DNA from: JBGSOV01 sp964558715 | GTDB taxonomy: Bacteria > Patescibacteriota > Gracilibacteria > CAIRYL01 > GCA-016699755 | NCBI GenBank assembly: GCA_964558715.1 | Contig: CAZLFD010000026.1 | Coordinates: 1 to 22,253, forward strand | DNA length: 22,253 nucleotides | Direction of reading: 5' to 3' | Shown here: one piece after another, positions 14,561 through 21,249 of the stretch | Layout: each line of letters starts with the position of its first letter | Position numbering within the stretch: position 1 is the first letter of the stretch | Notes under the pieces: generated by a model | The model's input: the letters and a program-made list of their open reading frames with translations, nothing else | Databases searched by the model: none | Told to the model about the DNA's origin: nothing | Position numbers and translations under genes: made by a program

Positions 14561-15609
14561 GGGTCAGGAAAAAGAACATTCGAAATAACACGAGACGAAA
14601 CAGTCGTTTGCAGCGAAAGGCTTACGTTTTCTCCGCCAGGCATGGTACGCCGCCACGAAACGCCGGGGCGAGTGGTGAGTAGAACAGTGACATGCGGTTG
14701 CACCTGAATATCGACACCGGTTTCGCTAAAGGCTTTACGCGGGTCTTCGAGCGGGGCAATGTAGAATTTGAGATCGACGATATCAATCGTCTTTGGCGTA
14801 ATGGGGATGAGATCTTCGAGCTCGATATCGGTATCGCCATCGGCCTGAAAATCATCGGTAGTCACAAAATCGAGTTCGCCATCACCGTCGAGATCACTTT
14901 CGGCGACCATCTGCAAAATACCCAGGCGCTCACCGCCGTCGATGTTGCCATCGCCCCCTTCCTTCCAAAAAGTGTAATCGTCTTCGTCGACCACGCCGTC
15001 GCTATCATCATCGATACCGTTACTCATGCGTTTAAAAACGGTCTTGGCCGTGCCGTCTTCTGAGATCAAATATAGTTCGCGCTGCATATAGCCGTTGGTG
15101 CCAGCGGCATCTTCTGGCTCGAGGAGTGCAGTGGCCGTTTCATCATCGGCAGGCGGGCCAGCGCCGGCATATTTATCGGCCCGGGTGTCAAAAAACCCTT
15201 CGTCGAAACCGTCTTCATCATAGCGGTCGCATTGGATTCCGTCGGAGCTGATGTTCTCGCCATGGCGCTCGGGGTTACCCGGAGTGACTTCTTCGCATGT
15301 CGGCAGATAATAAAAGTGCCATTCATATTCTTTTGGGTCGTCGCCGTAGACCAGCGGATCTTCGCGGCCTTCGCCATTCGAAAAATACTCCGCGTAATCG
15401 ACCTGGTTCTCACGGATCGATTCAGAAATCCGTTGCATCAAAAACTGGGTTTCTTGAATAAGCATATCGCGCGCGCGCTCACGCTTTTGTGAATTGTTAA
15501 AATTGATGGTGATGCTCGTTACCATTACGAGTACCGCAGAGAAGATACTCACGGCGACCATGAGCTCGATAAACGTATAGCCTTTGGTCTTCCGTTTTAT
15601 GAATCCCAT
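14557..15609 (-). CDS. PilW-like minor pilin with calcium-type loops
   Basis: This 350-residue prepilin has an intact class III signal: K9-G10 then YTFIELMVAVSIFS, with glutamate at mature position 5. Cleavage after G10 by a PilD-type peptidase and N-methylation are expected. The C-terminal globular part is strongly acidic and holds several Asp-rich, EF-hand or dockerin-like loops: DRYDEDGFDEGFFD (about 128-141), DDDSDGVVDEDD (about 200-211) and DLDGDGELDF (about 239-248). Each has the D-x-D-x-D-G type spacing or a close variant. These suggest calcium binding, known to control pilus stability in other type IV systems. It overlaps the gene before it by 13 bp and the gene after it by 4 bp, so translation is coupled. 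The PilW assignment rests on position and the helix. Confidence 0.75.
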   Translation of the reverse strand: MGFIKRKTKGYTFIELMVAVSIFSAVLVMVTSITINFNNSQKRERARDMLIQETQFLMQRISESIRENQVDYAEYFSNGEGREDPLVYGDDPKEYEWHFYYLPTCEEVTPGNPERHGENISSDGIQCDRYDEDGFDEGFFDTRADKYAGAGPPADDETATALLEPEDAAGTNGYMQRELYLISEDGTAKTVFKRMSNGIDDDSDGVVDEDDYTFWKEGGDGNIDGGERLGILQMVAESDLDGDGELDFVTTDDFQADGDTDIELEDLIPITPKTIDIVDLKFYIAPLEDPRKAFSETGVDIQVQPHVTVLLTTRPGVSWRRTMPGGENVSLSLQTTVSSRVISNVLFPDP

Positions 15610-16385
15610 TCGTGGCGGTCATAGTAATCGGTCATGATCTTACTCAGCGTGACATTGTGGTCGACTCCCCCATTACTCCACTCTACGCGCGAGACGATAA
15701 GAATGCGGTTATCGGCCGCCGTATCTGCTTCGGGAAAATAGCCACCGACGATGGTGGGGTAGAGGGTATCGTCATAATCGGTGTCATCAATATAATAGAG
15801 GCCGATTTCGCGCGTATACGGTGTGGTAGCGACAGACTCTCCGACTTGGGTATTTTTATTGTGTGTGTAAAACTGAGTTCCTTCGGCAGTCGTCTTGCGA
15901 TACAAGCGAAAGCCATCTGTGTAATCGATATCACCCTGCACGCCAAAATCATCTTCCGAAATCAGATTCCAGCGAAAGCTAGCAAGGTCGACATCTACGA
16001 TGAATTTCTTGGGGATGGTGTTGTCTGGGTCACCAATGTCTGGTTTCCATTCATGATTGTTCTGGCCAGATTCTGGAGTGCATTCAACGTCACCTCCATC
16101 GCCAACAATAAAGTTTTTGTTCGTATCCGGCCAAAAATGCCAACATTCACGCAGGTTGCTCGAATAGACAAGCCAGTTGGTATCGCGCATGTTATGCATC
16201 ATCTCTAAGCCCTCTTGTGCTAAACCGGTCGCGATCAGACGGTGCATCTGCGTATCGTTTGCCCGCATCGCCCCGATGATGAGCGAAAGCGCCCCGGTCA
16301 TTCCCGAAGAAAGCACAAACATCGCCGCAATCACTTGCAACAGCGCTGAACCTTTGGGCCGAAGCAGGCGAGAAGTATTGATCAT
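15597..16385 (-). CDS. PilV-like minor pilin with Gln at position +5
   Basis: This 262-residue protein has a basic leader (MINTSRLLRPKG) followed by SALLQVIAAMFVLSSGMTGALSLI, a pilin-like helix. Mature position 5 is glutamine where almost all pilins have glutamate. The segment ATGLAQEGLEMMHNMRDTNW matches the PilV/GspI-type region seen after the helix (A-x-x-x-AQEGLE-x-x-R-x-x-N). The rest is an acidic beta-rich domain with no recognised motif; it contains a few cysteines (RECWHFW, DVECTPESG). Start and stop both overlap neighbouring genes (4 bp and 13 bp). It probably acts as a minor subunit in the initiation complex of a type IV pilus. Confidence 0.72.
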   Translation of the reverse strand: MINTSRLLRPKGSALLQVIAAMFVLSSGMTGALSLIIGAMRANDTQMHRLIATGLAQEGLEMMHNMRDTNWLVYSSNLRECWHFWPDTNKNFIVGDGGDVECTPESGQNNHEWKPDIGDPDNTIPKKFIVDVDLASFRWNLISEDDFGVQGDIDYTDGFRLYRKTTAEGTQFYTHNKNTQVGESVATTPYTREIGLYYIDDTDYDDTLYPTIVGGYFPEADTAADNRILIVSRVEWSNGGVDHNVTLSKIMTDYYDRHEWDS

Positions 16386-17008
16386 GAACAGCTATCACCA
16401 GAAATCGCTTCCACATATCGAGATATCCGATTCAGGCAGATAATGCGGTAAATGTTTTTATAGCGAAATAATATCTCGGTGCTGGTGAGATCGTTTACCG
16501 CGTCGTTATCGTTAATGATCATAGTAGCATCTGGAGCGGTAAAGATAATCGTCAGTTCGTTGCTGTCGTAAATTCCGGAAGGAAAATGATTCTGGAATTC
16601 TGTGATCCAGTGTGTCTTGTATATTTGCTGGCTGATCTGGCTGTCGTCATCATCAAATTGCCCGTTAAACACCTCGCCGCCAGCACCATCATTGTCATCG
16701 ACGAACTCGGTCATGGTAATGGTGTTTTGTGCAGAATCGATTGCCAAGTGAATGCCAAATCCACCCTCAGGAACCTCGGGGCTGCCGCCTTCATCTAAAC
16801 CATAAGTACGACTGGTAATAGCGCCGGTGCGGGCAATACGCATGGCAGAGAGGATTTCTTCGACCCCATTGATAAATTCGGTGTGTTTTTGTCGGCTCAT
16901 CGTAGATTCGCTTTGCGCGAGAAAGGCCAACCCCATCATAGTCATAATCGCCATTGAAACGATCAACTCGATCAGGGTAAACCCTCTGGTCTTACGCACG
17001 AGCAGCAT
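16382..17008 (-). CDS. FimT/GspH-like minor prepilin
   Basis: This 208-residue prepilin starts MLLVRKTRG then FTLIELIVSMAIMTMMGLAF: a full class III signal with cleavage after G9 and glutamate at +5. The segment LAFLAQSESTMSRQ and an acidic beta domain fit FimT/GspH-type minor pilins. Two cysteines near the end (ICLNRI and GDSCS) could form the C-terminal disulfide loop common in pilins. I set the start at the ATG at 17008; the frame is open to 17191, but the added sequence overlaps the promoter and ruvA and is not pilin-like. It is first in the four-gene pilin set, behind the promoter at 17081-17109, and its stop overlaps the next start by 4 bp. Confidence 0.8.
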   Translation of the reverse strand: MLLVRKTRGFTLIELIVSMAIMTMMGLAFLAQSESTMSRQKHTEFINGVEEILSAMRIARTGAITSRTYGLDEGGSPEVPEGGFGIHLAIDSAQNTITMTEFVDDNDGAGGEVFNGQFDDDDSQISQQIYKTHWITEFQNHFPSGIYDSNELTIIFTAPDATMIINDNDAVNDLTSTEILFRYKNIYRIICLNRISRYVEAISGDSCS

Positions 17009-17059
17009 GCGCACGCCGGTAGATATTGGTTTTTGTTTCAAGATATTCGCAGCGGTTTT

Positions 17060-17077
17060 TTTGATACCCCTATCAAA
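17060..17077. promoter_or_regulatory. Palindrome at the pilin-operon transcription start (possible operator)
   Basis: TTTGATA (17060-17066) and TATCAAA (17071-17077) form a perfect inverted repeat around four bases. The predicted transcription start, near 17074, falls inside it. A repressor bound here would block initiation. Alternatively it forms a hairpin at the extreme 5' end of the mRNA. Confidence 0.45.
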
Positions 17078-17080
17078 TGA

Positions 17081-17109
17081 ATTGTAGCATACTCTTACTA
17101 TTTTGTCAA
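17081..17109 (-). promoter_or_regulatory. Strong promoter of the minor-pilin operon
   Basis: On the minus strand, a perfect -35 TTGACA (17104-17109), a 17-bp spacer and -10 TACAAT (17081-17086) preceded by TGC (extended -10) are present. It overlaps the last codons of ruvA, so the pilin genes can be read apart from ruvA. Confidence 0.8.
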
Positions 17110-17670
17110 AAACCAGCGGATGACCGATTCTGCATCTTTCAGCTCTTCTGGCGCTTCGGCAAGCCGCTTTTGAATCTCGCTTTTTTTCCAACCCAAACCT
17201 TCGAGTGCTGCCAAGGCGTCATCATGTACAGAATCGGTCTGATATTGCGGAGTAGCGGCGCCAGACAGATCGACATGTTCGATCTTTTCACGCAGTTCGA
17301 TGATTGCGCGCTCGGCAGTTTTTTTACCGATACCTTTGATAGAAGTAAGAAAAGGTACGTCTTCGGCGATTAGCGCATTGCGGATGGCATCGCCACCGGC
17401 AGAGAGAATCTCGAGCCCGCTCTTAGGGCCGATACCACTTACGCTGATAAGTAATTGAAAGAGGCGCAGATCGGCTTCTTCGGCAAAACCAAAGAGCGAC
17501 AGATCGTCTTCGCGCACATGCAAATAGGTATGCAGATCGATGTCTGTTCCGGCTGAAGCAGAAGCGAGCACCGGTGCTGGGCACATTACGCGGATGCGGA
17601 AGAGCCCGCTTTGCACCACTAGTGCATGGGGTTCGACCGATGTTACTTTTCCAGAGATTCCCGCGAGCAT
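17098..17670 (-). CDS. ruvA: Holliday junction branch-migration protein RuvA
   Basis: RuvA binds four-way DNA junctions as a tetramer or octamer and loads the RuvB motor. This 190-residue protein has the OB-fold domain I (1 to about 63, starting MLAGISGKV, with YLHVREDDLSLFGF), domain II with two helix-hairpin-helix motifs (VSGIGPKSGLEIL at about 77-89 and IKGIGKKTAERAIIEL at about 111-126) and a C-terminal domain III (about 146-190; DALAALEGLGWKKSEI) that contacts RuvB. Length is normal. It lies 48 bp after the aminotransferase gene on the same strand with no terminator between, so co-transcription is likely. ruvB and ruvC are not in the window. Confidence 0.96.
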   Translation of the reverse strand: MLAGISGKVTSVEPHALVVQSGLFRIRVMCPAPVLASASAGTDIDLHTYLHVREDDLSLFGFAEEADLRLFQLLISVSGIGPKSGLEILSAGGDAIRNALIAEDVPFLTSIKGIGKKTAERAIIELREKIEHVDLSGAATPQYQTDSVHDDALAALEGLGWKKSEIQKRLAEAPEELKDAESVIRWFLTK

Positions 17671-17718
17671 GAGTTCAAAAGATTACGGAGGTCAGTATGC
17701 GGGATGAAGAGACGAAAG

Positions 17719-19179
17719 TCACGCGGCGGTTTTTTGGGCGCTGCAACGTGCGTATGCAGAGCGAATCGTCTTCACCATCTCTTTCACGTCTGTTCGCTTG
17801 GTATCCGCAATACTCAGACGCACACCCCCCATGCCAAAGCCAGCCTCTTTTGCGACAGGAACACCAGCAATACGAATGCAATCGACGGGGAAATCATCCG
17901 CATCCTCAGGCATCTTCCATCCCATTTGGCGAGCCAATTCCGGATACAAATACGGAAATATCGATACATTGCTATCCGGATCAGGAATAAAGATAAAGGG
18001 GCCCCCTGCATTTGCACCTGCCAAATACTGGAATTCAGAGGGCAAACACTTGGCAAAAAGCTCGCGATTAGCAATAGAGTTCAATCGGATTTTCTCAGTA
18101 GTGGCTCTCTGCTCCCTTTGCAATTCTTCATTTGTTTCGACAGCAATAACACGGCGTTGACCGTGGTCTGGATGTGCCGATGTGGTCTTGCGCGCGTGAT
18201 CGAGCAATCGTTCATACATTTTGTCTTCCTGACCAAAATTGACACTAACAACGGCGCCTTCGCGCTCATCGCCAAAGAACTCGTGAAACTTGGAATATGA
18301 GAAGTAGACGAGCATTTTCACGCCCTTTTTCTTCATGGTACGTATAAAGGTGAGGTCTTTTTCTACCCCGTTCACAAAACCAAGATAAGCCATATCTACC
18401 TGTAGCACGGTATTTGAATTGACAAGCGCATCGGCGATATCTTCGTACTGACACTCTGGAATACTTACCCCAAGTGGGTTTTTGGAAACCCCCTCTACAA
18501 TCGGTGAAATATCCTTGTGGAGTAGTTGCATCTCCCACACTTTTTGAAGCACTTCCCTTTCGTTTGCATTCAGCCCATCGATATTGACCCCCATTTGCTT
18601 GGCAACAATCAATTGCCGCATTTCTGGGTCCATTTGCTCTCGCATCTGCAATATGAGTGATTCGGGGTCGAGAGTTGCCTTAAAGGCCTCTAGGTCTGGA
18701 ACACCATCTTTATCAAGATAAGGATAAGCTATAGGTATCGCACCTGCACGTTGAGCAATATCAGCGGTATTTGGCCAATCTGGAACCCCATGAGGAACAA
18801 TCGATTTCAAAACCCCGGATCCCATACTGATGGCGCCACTTCCACCCGCGGTCGGGATTACCTGCACGTTACCTGTGTCATCACCAAAGAGGAGCTCTGC
18901 CGTAATCCGACGAAACTCCGGATTTCCAATAAAATCGTATTTGGTCTTTCCAGGCAAAGATCGAAGGGCACGCTTTGCCGCTTCTATATACCAGTCCGGC
19001 ATTCTTTCTGTGTGCGGCTTATGAAAAACACCAATAGTAGCATTGATCGATTCGGGTGCATTACCTTGCGCCTTGATTTTATTTAATGCCGCACCGGTAG
19101 CCTTAATAGGATCCGGCGTTTCCATATCAGCATGGCGATAGCCACGGGTAATAAAAACTTCTCTGCGTTCGCGAAACAT
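17719..19179 (-). CDS. Class I/II PLP-dependent aminotransferase (aspartate/aromatic type)
   Basis: This 486-residue fold-type I aminotransferase belongs to the aspartate/tyrosine aminotransferase group. The start DPIKATGAALNKIKAQGN and INATIGVFH matches AspAT openings. TAGGSGAISMG (110-120) is the cofactor-phosphate loop, D262 and Y265 (DMAYLGF) are the expected PLP-ring residues, and K297 in YFSYSKFHEFFG is the Schiff-base lysine (S-x-S-K). GMGGVRLSIADT provides the C-terminal substrate-carboxylate arginine. Two oddities: about 50 extra residues (about 173-228, helical and charged) lie just before the usual NPTG motif, and that motif reads NPLG (234-237). The protein is therefore longer than the usual 390-430. 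Substrate cannot be fixed from sequence; aspartate or aromatic amino acids are the best guess. The start ATG lacks a ribosome-binding site. Confidence 0.85.
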   Translation of the reverse strand: MFRERREVFITRGYRHADMETPDPIKATGAALNKIKAQGNAPESINATIGVFHKPHTERMPDWYIEAAKRALRSLPGKTKYDFIGNPEFRRITAELLFGDDTGNVQVIPTAGGSGAISMGSGVLKSIVPHGVPDWPNTADIAQRAGAIPIAYPYLDKDGVPDLEAFKATLDPESLILQMREQMDPEMRQLIVAKQMGVNIDGLNANEREVLQKVWEMQLLHKDISPIVEGVSKNPLGVSIPECQYEDIADALVNSNTVLQVDMAYLGFVNGVEKDLTFIRTMKKKGVKMLVYFSYSKFHEFFGDEREGAVVSVNFGQEDKMYERLLDHARKTTSAHPDHGQRRVIAVETNEELQREQRATTEKIRLNSIANRELFAKCLPSEFQYLAGANAGGPFIFIPDPDSNVSIFPYLYPELARQMGWKMPEDADDFPVDCIRIAGVPVAKEAGFGMGGVRLSIADTKRTDVKEMVKTIRSAYARCSAQKTAA

Positions 19180-19401
19180 AGGTTTTAAATAAATCTAAGG
19201 ATATTAAAATCCCGAAACAACAGTCTGCAGTCAATAAAAAAGTGTTGCAAAAATACTTGCTATGTTGTGCACAAATCGGCTCTTGCGTTGTTTACTCTCA
19301 AAGAATATCCGCACGTGCACCTTGGTTCTTCAACCGATACCATTGCGCGTTTTCCACGGTAAAATGTGTTCAGACCTCCCTTTTGCGTTTACGCATTCTC
19401 G

Positions 19402-19435
19402 TTTATGCTTACCTTACGCACGATTATAATCGTGC
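19402..19435 (+). promoter_or_regulatory. Promoter with an 18-bp palindrome over the -10 box, upstream of the nuclease
   Basis: A perfect -10 TATAAT (19425-19430) has a weak -35 TTTATG (19402-19407) 17 bp upstream. The -10 lies inside a perfect palindrome, GCACGATTATAATCGTGC (19418-19435), a classical operator layout. The rest of 19180-19401 shows no gene. Confidence 0.55.
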
Positions 19436-19475
19436 TTGTTACCTTTCACATTTTTTAAAATCTACAAAATAAGTA

Positions 19476-20039
19476 ATGATTTTTCGTAATTTTATGCAGC
19501 CATCCGCTTTATTTTTGTTGCTTTGCATTGGATTAACGAGTTGCAACGTGCAAAATTTGCCAGAAACGACACCTTCACCTTCTGCTTCTTTTCTGCAGGA
19601 TTCTGTAGAACAGCAGGAAGAGGCGGTGCTTTTTCCGGTTGCCCGCATTGTCGATGGCGATACCATTTGGGTACGAATAAATGGAGAGGATGAAAAAATC
19701 CGCCTGCTCGGTATTGATACACCAGAAACAGAAAAGGATTTCACGCCAGTAGAATGCTATGCCGACCAAGCGGAGGATTATTTGACCGAATTACTGGCGA
19801 GCAAACAAGTGGCGCTGCTCACAAGTAAAATCGGCGACCAAGTCGATCAATACGATCGCCTGCTGCGTTATGTATTTGCCGATGGAAAAGATGTGGGTGC
19901 CGAGCTGGTTGCCCAAGGCTATGCCTTTGCCTTTCGCCGGTACCCGCACGACCGCATGGTGTATTATGTACAACTTGAAACCGAGGCGAAGCAAAACAAA
20001 AAAGGCATGTGGAACCCGGAGAATTGTTCGTATTGGTAA
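19476..20039 (+). CDS. Thermonuclease (SNase-like) lipoprotein
   Basis: This 187-residue protein has a type II signal peptide, MIFRNFMQPS then ALFLLLCIGLTSC, with a lipobox LTSC at C23, and a Pro/Ser-rich spacer before the catalytic domain (about 53-182). The staphylococcal-nuclease signature is complete: VDGDT (D60, D62), IRLLGIDTPET (R76, D81, E84), and DQYDRLLRYVFADG with the second arginine R128, followed by GAELVAQGYA and KKGMW. A Ca2+-dependent sugar-nonspecific nuclease anchored outside the cell membrane is expected. In an episymbiont or scavenger this would release nucleotides from environmental DNA or RNA (inference). The first ATG was kept because it supplies the positive charge (R4) that the signal needs. 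The promoter has a probable operator. Confidence 0.92.
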   Translation: MIFRNFMQPSALFLLLCIGLTSCNVQNLPETTPSPSASFLQDSVEQQEEAVLFPVARIVDGDTIWVRINGEDEKIRLLGIDTPETEKDFTPVECYADQAEDYLTELLASKQVALLTSKIGDQVDQYDRLLRYVFADGKDVGAELVAQGYAFAFRRYPHDRMVYYVQLETEAKQNKKGMWNPENCSYW

Positions 20040-20104
20040 CATCCATCACCATCCTCGCCTTTTAAATGAGGGTGACCAAGGGAAGTTTTCTTACGATTTT
20101 TCGC

Positions 20105-20137
20105 CGGACGGGGTGTTCTGCTGTTTCACCCCGTCCG
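20105..20137. repeat. GC-rich hairpin repeat, copy 1
   Basis: CGGACGGGGTG (20105-20115) pairs fully with CACCCCGTCCG (20127-20137) around the loop TTCTGCTGTTT. It lies 23 bp past the end of the 149-residue membrane protein gene and is repeated at 20712-20744 with an identical loop. No U-run follows on either strand. Confidence 0.75.
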
Positions 20138-20160
20138 CAAGGTTTGGGGAGCAGAAAAAA

Positions 20161-20610
20161 CTACTCGGATTCTTTATCTGTTTCAATTTCATCCGGCTTA
20201 CCGGCATGTCGAATCGACTGGGTGATGATAATGAGGAGGGAGATGATGAGAAAGAGGCCAGCAGAAAACATAGAAGCAATTTCTTTTGTGATACACATCG
20301 GTATATAACCACCGCAACTTGAAGGAGCAAAATATATCCAAAGAATAGTAATTGGAATAAAAATAAGTGCGAACTTTTTCCAAGAGTTAAAAACTAACTC
20401 TTTTGTAAAAATGAGCAACAAGAGTGGCAGAAACAGGGAAAGAGAGAGGAGCACTGTCGGTTCTCCAATTTTTCCAGAATATTCATATTGACATATGGAT
20501 GATTCAGGTGGACATATTCCAAACTTTTCAGTGTTCATAAAAACAAAGCCAATCAGGAGAACTGTAAATACAAGTAAGATAAGCAGTCCTGTTTTCTTTT
20601 TGTAACCCAT
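20161..20610 (-). CDS. Four-helix membrane protein, paralog A (with four loop cysteines)
   Basis: This 149-residue protein of unrecognised family has helices at about 7-25, 52-69, 80-98 and 111-131, a Lys-rich start (MGYKKKTG) and an acidic, polar C-terminus (GKPDEIETDKESE) that is probably cytoplasmic. It is a paralog of the next upstream gene: LLSLSLFLP, SWKKF, SLLIII and QSIR are shared in the same order and spacing. It differs by two extracytoplasmic loops with cysteine pairs (C33/C40 in GICPPESSICQY, C99/C106 in SSCGGYIPMC), absent from the paralog, that could form disulfides. It sits in a repeated cassette: 25-nt leader, hairpin, ORF, GC hairpin. No function can be given. Confidence 0.7.
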   Translation of the reverse strand: MGYKKKTGLLILLVFTVLLIGFVFMNTEKFGICPPESSICQYEYSGKIGEPTVLLSLSLFLPLLLLIFTKELVFNSWKKFALIFIPITILWIYFAPSSCGGYIPMCITKEIASMFSAGLFLIISLLIIITQSIRHAGKPDEIETDKESE

Positions 20611-20622
20611 TATTTATTTAGA

Positions 20623-20656
20623 AATAAACACGCAAGCAAGCGCTCGTGTGTTTATT
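20623..20656. repeat. Hairpin just upstream of paralog A
   Basis: AATAAACAC (20623-20631) pairs with GTGTTTATT (20648-20656), extended by two further pairs. The hairpin ends 12 nt before the start codon of paralog A. A different hairpin takes the same place before paralog B. Confidence 0.5.
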
Positions 20657-20660
20657 CTAC

Positions 20661-20685
20661 CCCTTTCTGCTTCATTCTCAAAATT
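20661..20685. repeat. 25-nt cassette leader repeat, copy 1
   Basis: This stretch matches 21225-21249 at 23 of 25 positions (core TTCATTCTCAAAATT). It lies 50 bp upstream of paralog A; the other copy lies 51 bp upstream of paralog B. Confidence 0.65.
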
Positions 20686-20711
20686 GCTGCTCACCTATCT
20701 CATCTCTCGGC

Positions 20712-20744
20712 CGGACGGGGTGTTCTGCTGTTTCACCCCGTTCG
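20712..20744. repeat. GC-rich hairpin repeat, copy 2
   Basis: This copy has the same left arm and the same 11-nt loop as 20105-20137, with one change in the right arm (CACCCCGTTCG) that keeps pairing as G-U. It lies 24 bp past the stop of paralog B. Confidence 0.75.
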
Positions 20745-20768
20745 CAATGTATGGGTTAGCGAAAGAAG

Positions 20769-21173
20769 CTACTCAGACTTCAGTTCTTCTGTTTCTGGTT
20801 TTCCGCGTAGGCGGATCGACTGGATGATGATAATGAGGAGAGAGAGAAAAGAATAGAGGCCGGCCAGAAAAAATGCAAAACCCTCACCGATACCAGACAT
20901 GCCGCCGCTGCCACCCAAAGCAAACAATATCATGAGCAGAAAGAGCGGGGTATAAAAGAGGGTGAATTTTTTCCAGGATTGGTATATTGCTTCTTTGCAG
21001 AAGAGGAGGAGAGAAGTGGGAAGGAAGAGAGAAAGAGAGAGGAGGATATACATATATATAGGATTAATAAGCCAATCTGGAAATAACCTGTCGATTTTAT
21101 TTGTATGTGAAAATAGCAGTAGCAAACATCCGACTAATGATAAGATAAACATTAGAATCGTTGTTTTTTTCAA
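20769..21173 (-). CDS. Four-helix membrane protein, paralog B
   Basis: This 134-residue protein of unrecognised family has four predicted helices (about 5-21, 40-58, 70-86 and 99-119) and a short charged tail. It shares LLSLSLFLP, SWKKF, SLLIII and QSIR with paralog A and ends in a similar GKP-acidic tail. The cysteine-bearing loops of paralog A are replaced by a Gly-rich loop (GGSGGMSGIG) and a shorter first loop. The start is a TTG at 21173: an in-frame stop lies a few codons upstream, the next ATG is internal, and residues 2-10 (KKTTILMFI) align with KKKTGLLIL of paralog A. The start is only 13 nt from a long palindrome that should terminate upstream transcription, so its own promoter is not obvious. 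Confidence 0.65.
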   Translation of the reverse strand: MKKTTILMFILSLVGCLLLLFSHTNKIDRLFPDWLINPIYMYILLSLSLFLPTSLLLFCKEAIYQSWKKFTLFYTPLFLLMILFALGGSGGMSGIGEGFAFFLAGLYSFLSLLIIIIQSIRLRGKPETEELKSE

Positions 21174-21186
21174 TTTCGTAACAAAT

Positions 21187-21218
21187 TAAAAGAGGTAGTA
21201 AATTTACTACCTCTTTTA
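21187..21218. terminator. Perfect 32-bp palindrome, two-way intrinsic terminator
   Basis: The whole 32 bp is self-complementary: a GAGGTAGTAAA stem half with A-runs on one side and T-runs on the other (CTCTTTTA). On the minus strand it follows the Ig-repeat gene (stop at 21242) and ends in TTTTA, a good intrinsic terminator shape. It also sits where paralog A has its pre-start hairpin. Confidence 0.7.
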
Positions 21219-21224
21219 TCATAT

Positions 21225-21249
21225 CCCTTTCCGTTTCATTCTCAAAATT
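21225..21249. repeat. 25-nt cassette leader repeat, copy 2
   Basis: It matches 20661-20685 at 23 of 25 positions. Its last eight bases overlap the 3' end of the Ig-repeat gene (codons for the final residues and the TGA), so that gene end seems to be part of what was duplicated. Confidence 0.65.

Noticed and set aside
17697..17990. 97-codon plus-strand ORF with a good GGAGGT before its ATG
   Set aside because: It lies antisense to the well-supported aminotransferase gene and has the Ser/Pro/Arg/Gln-rich look of a shadow frame.
20105..20744. Integron-type attC sites for the repeated cassettes
   Set aside because: No GTTRRRY/RYYYAAC core pair flanks the hairpins, and no integrase is in the window.
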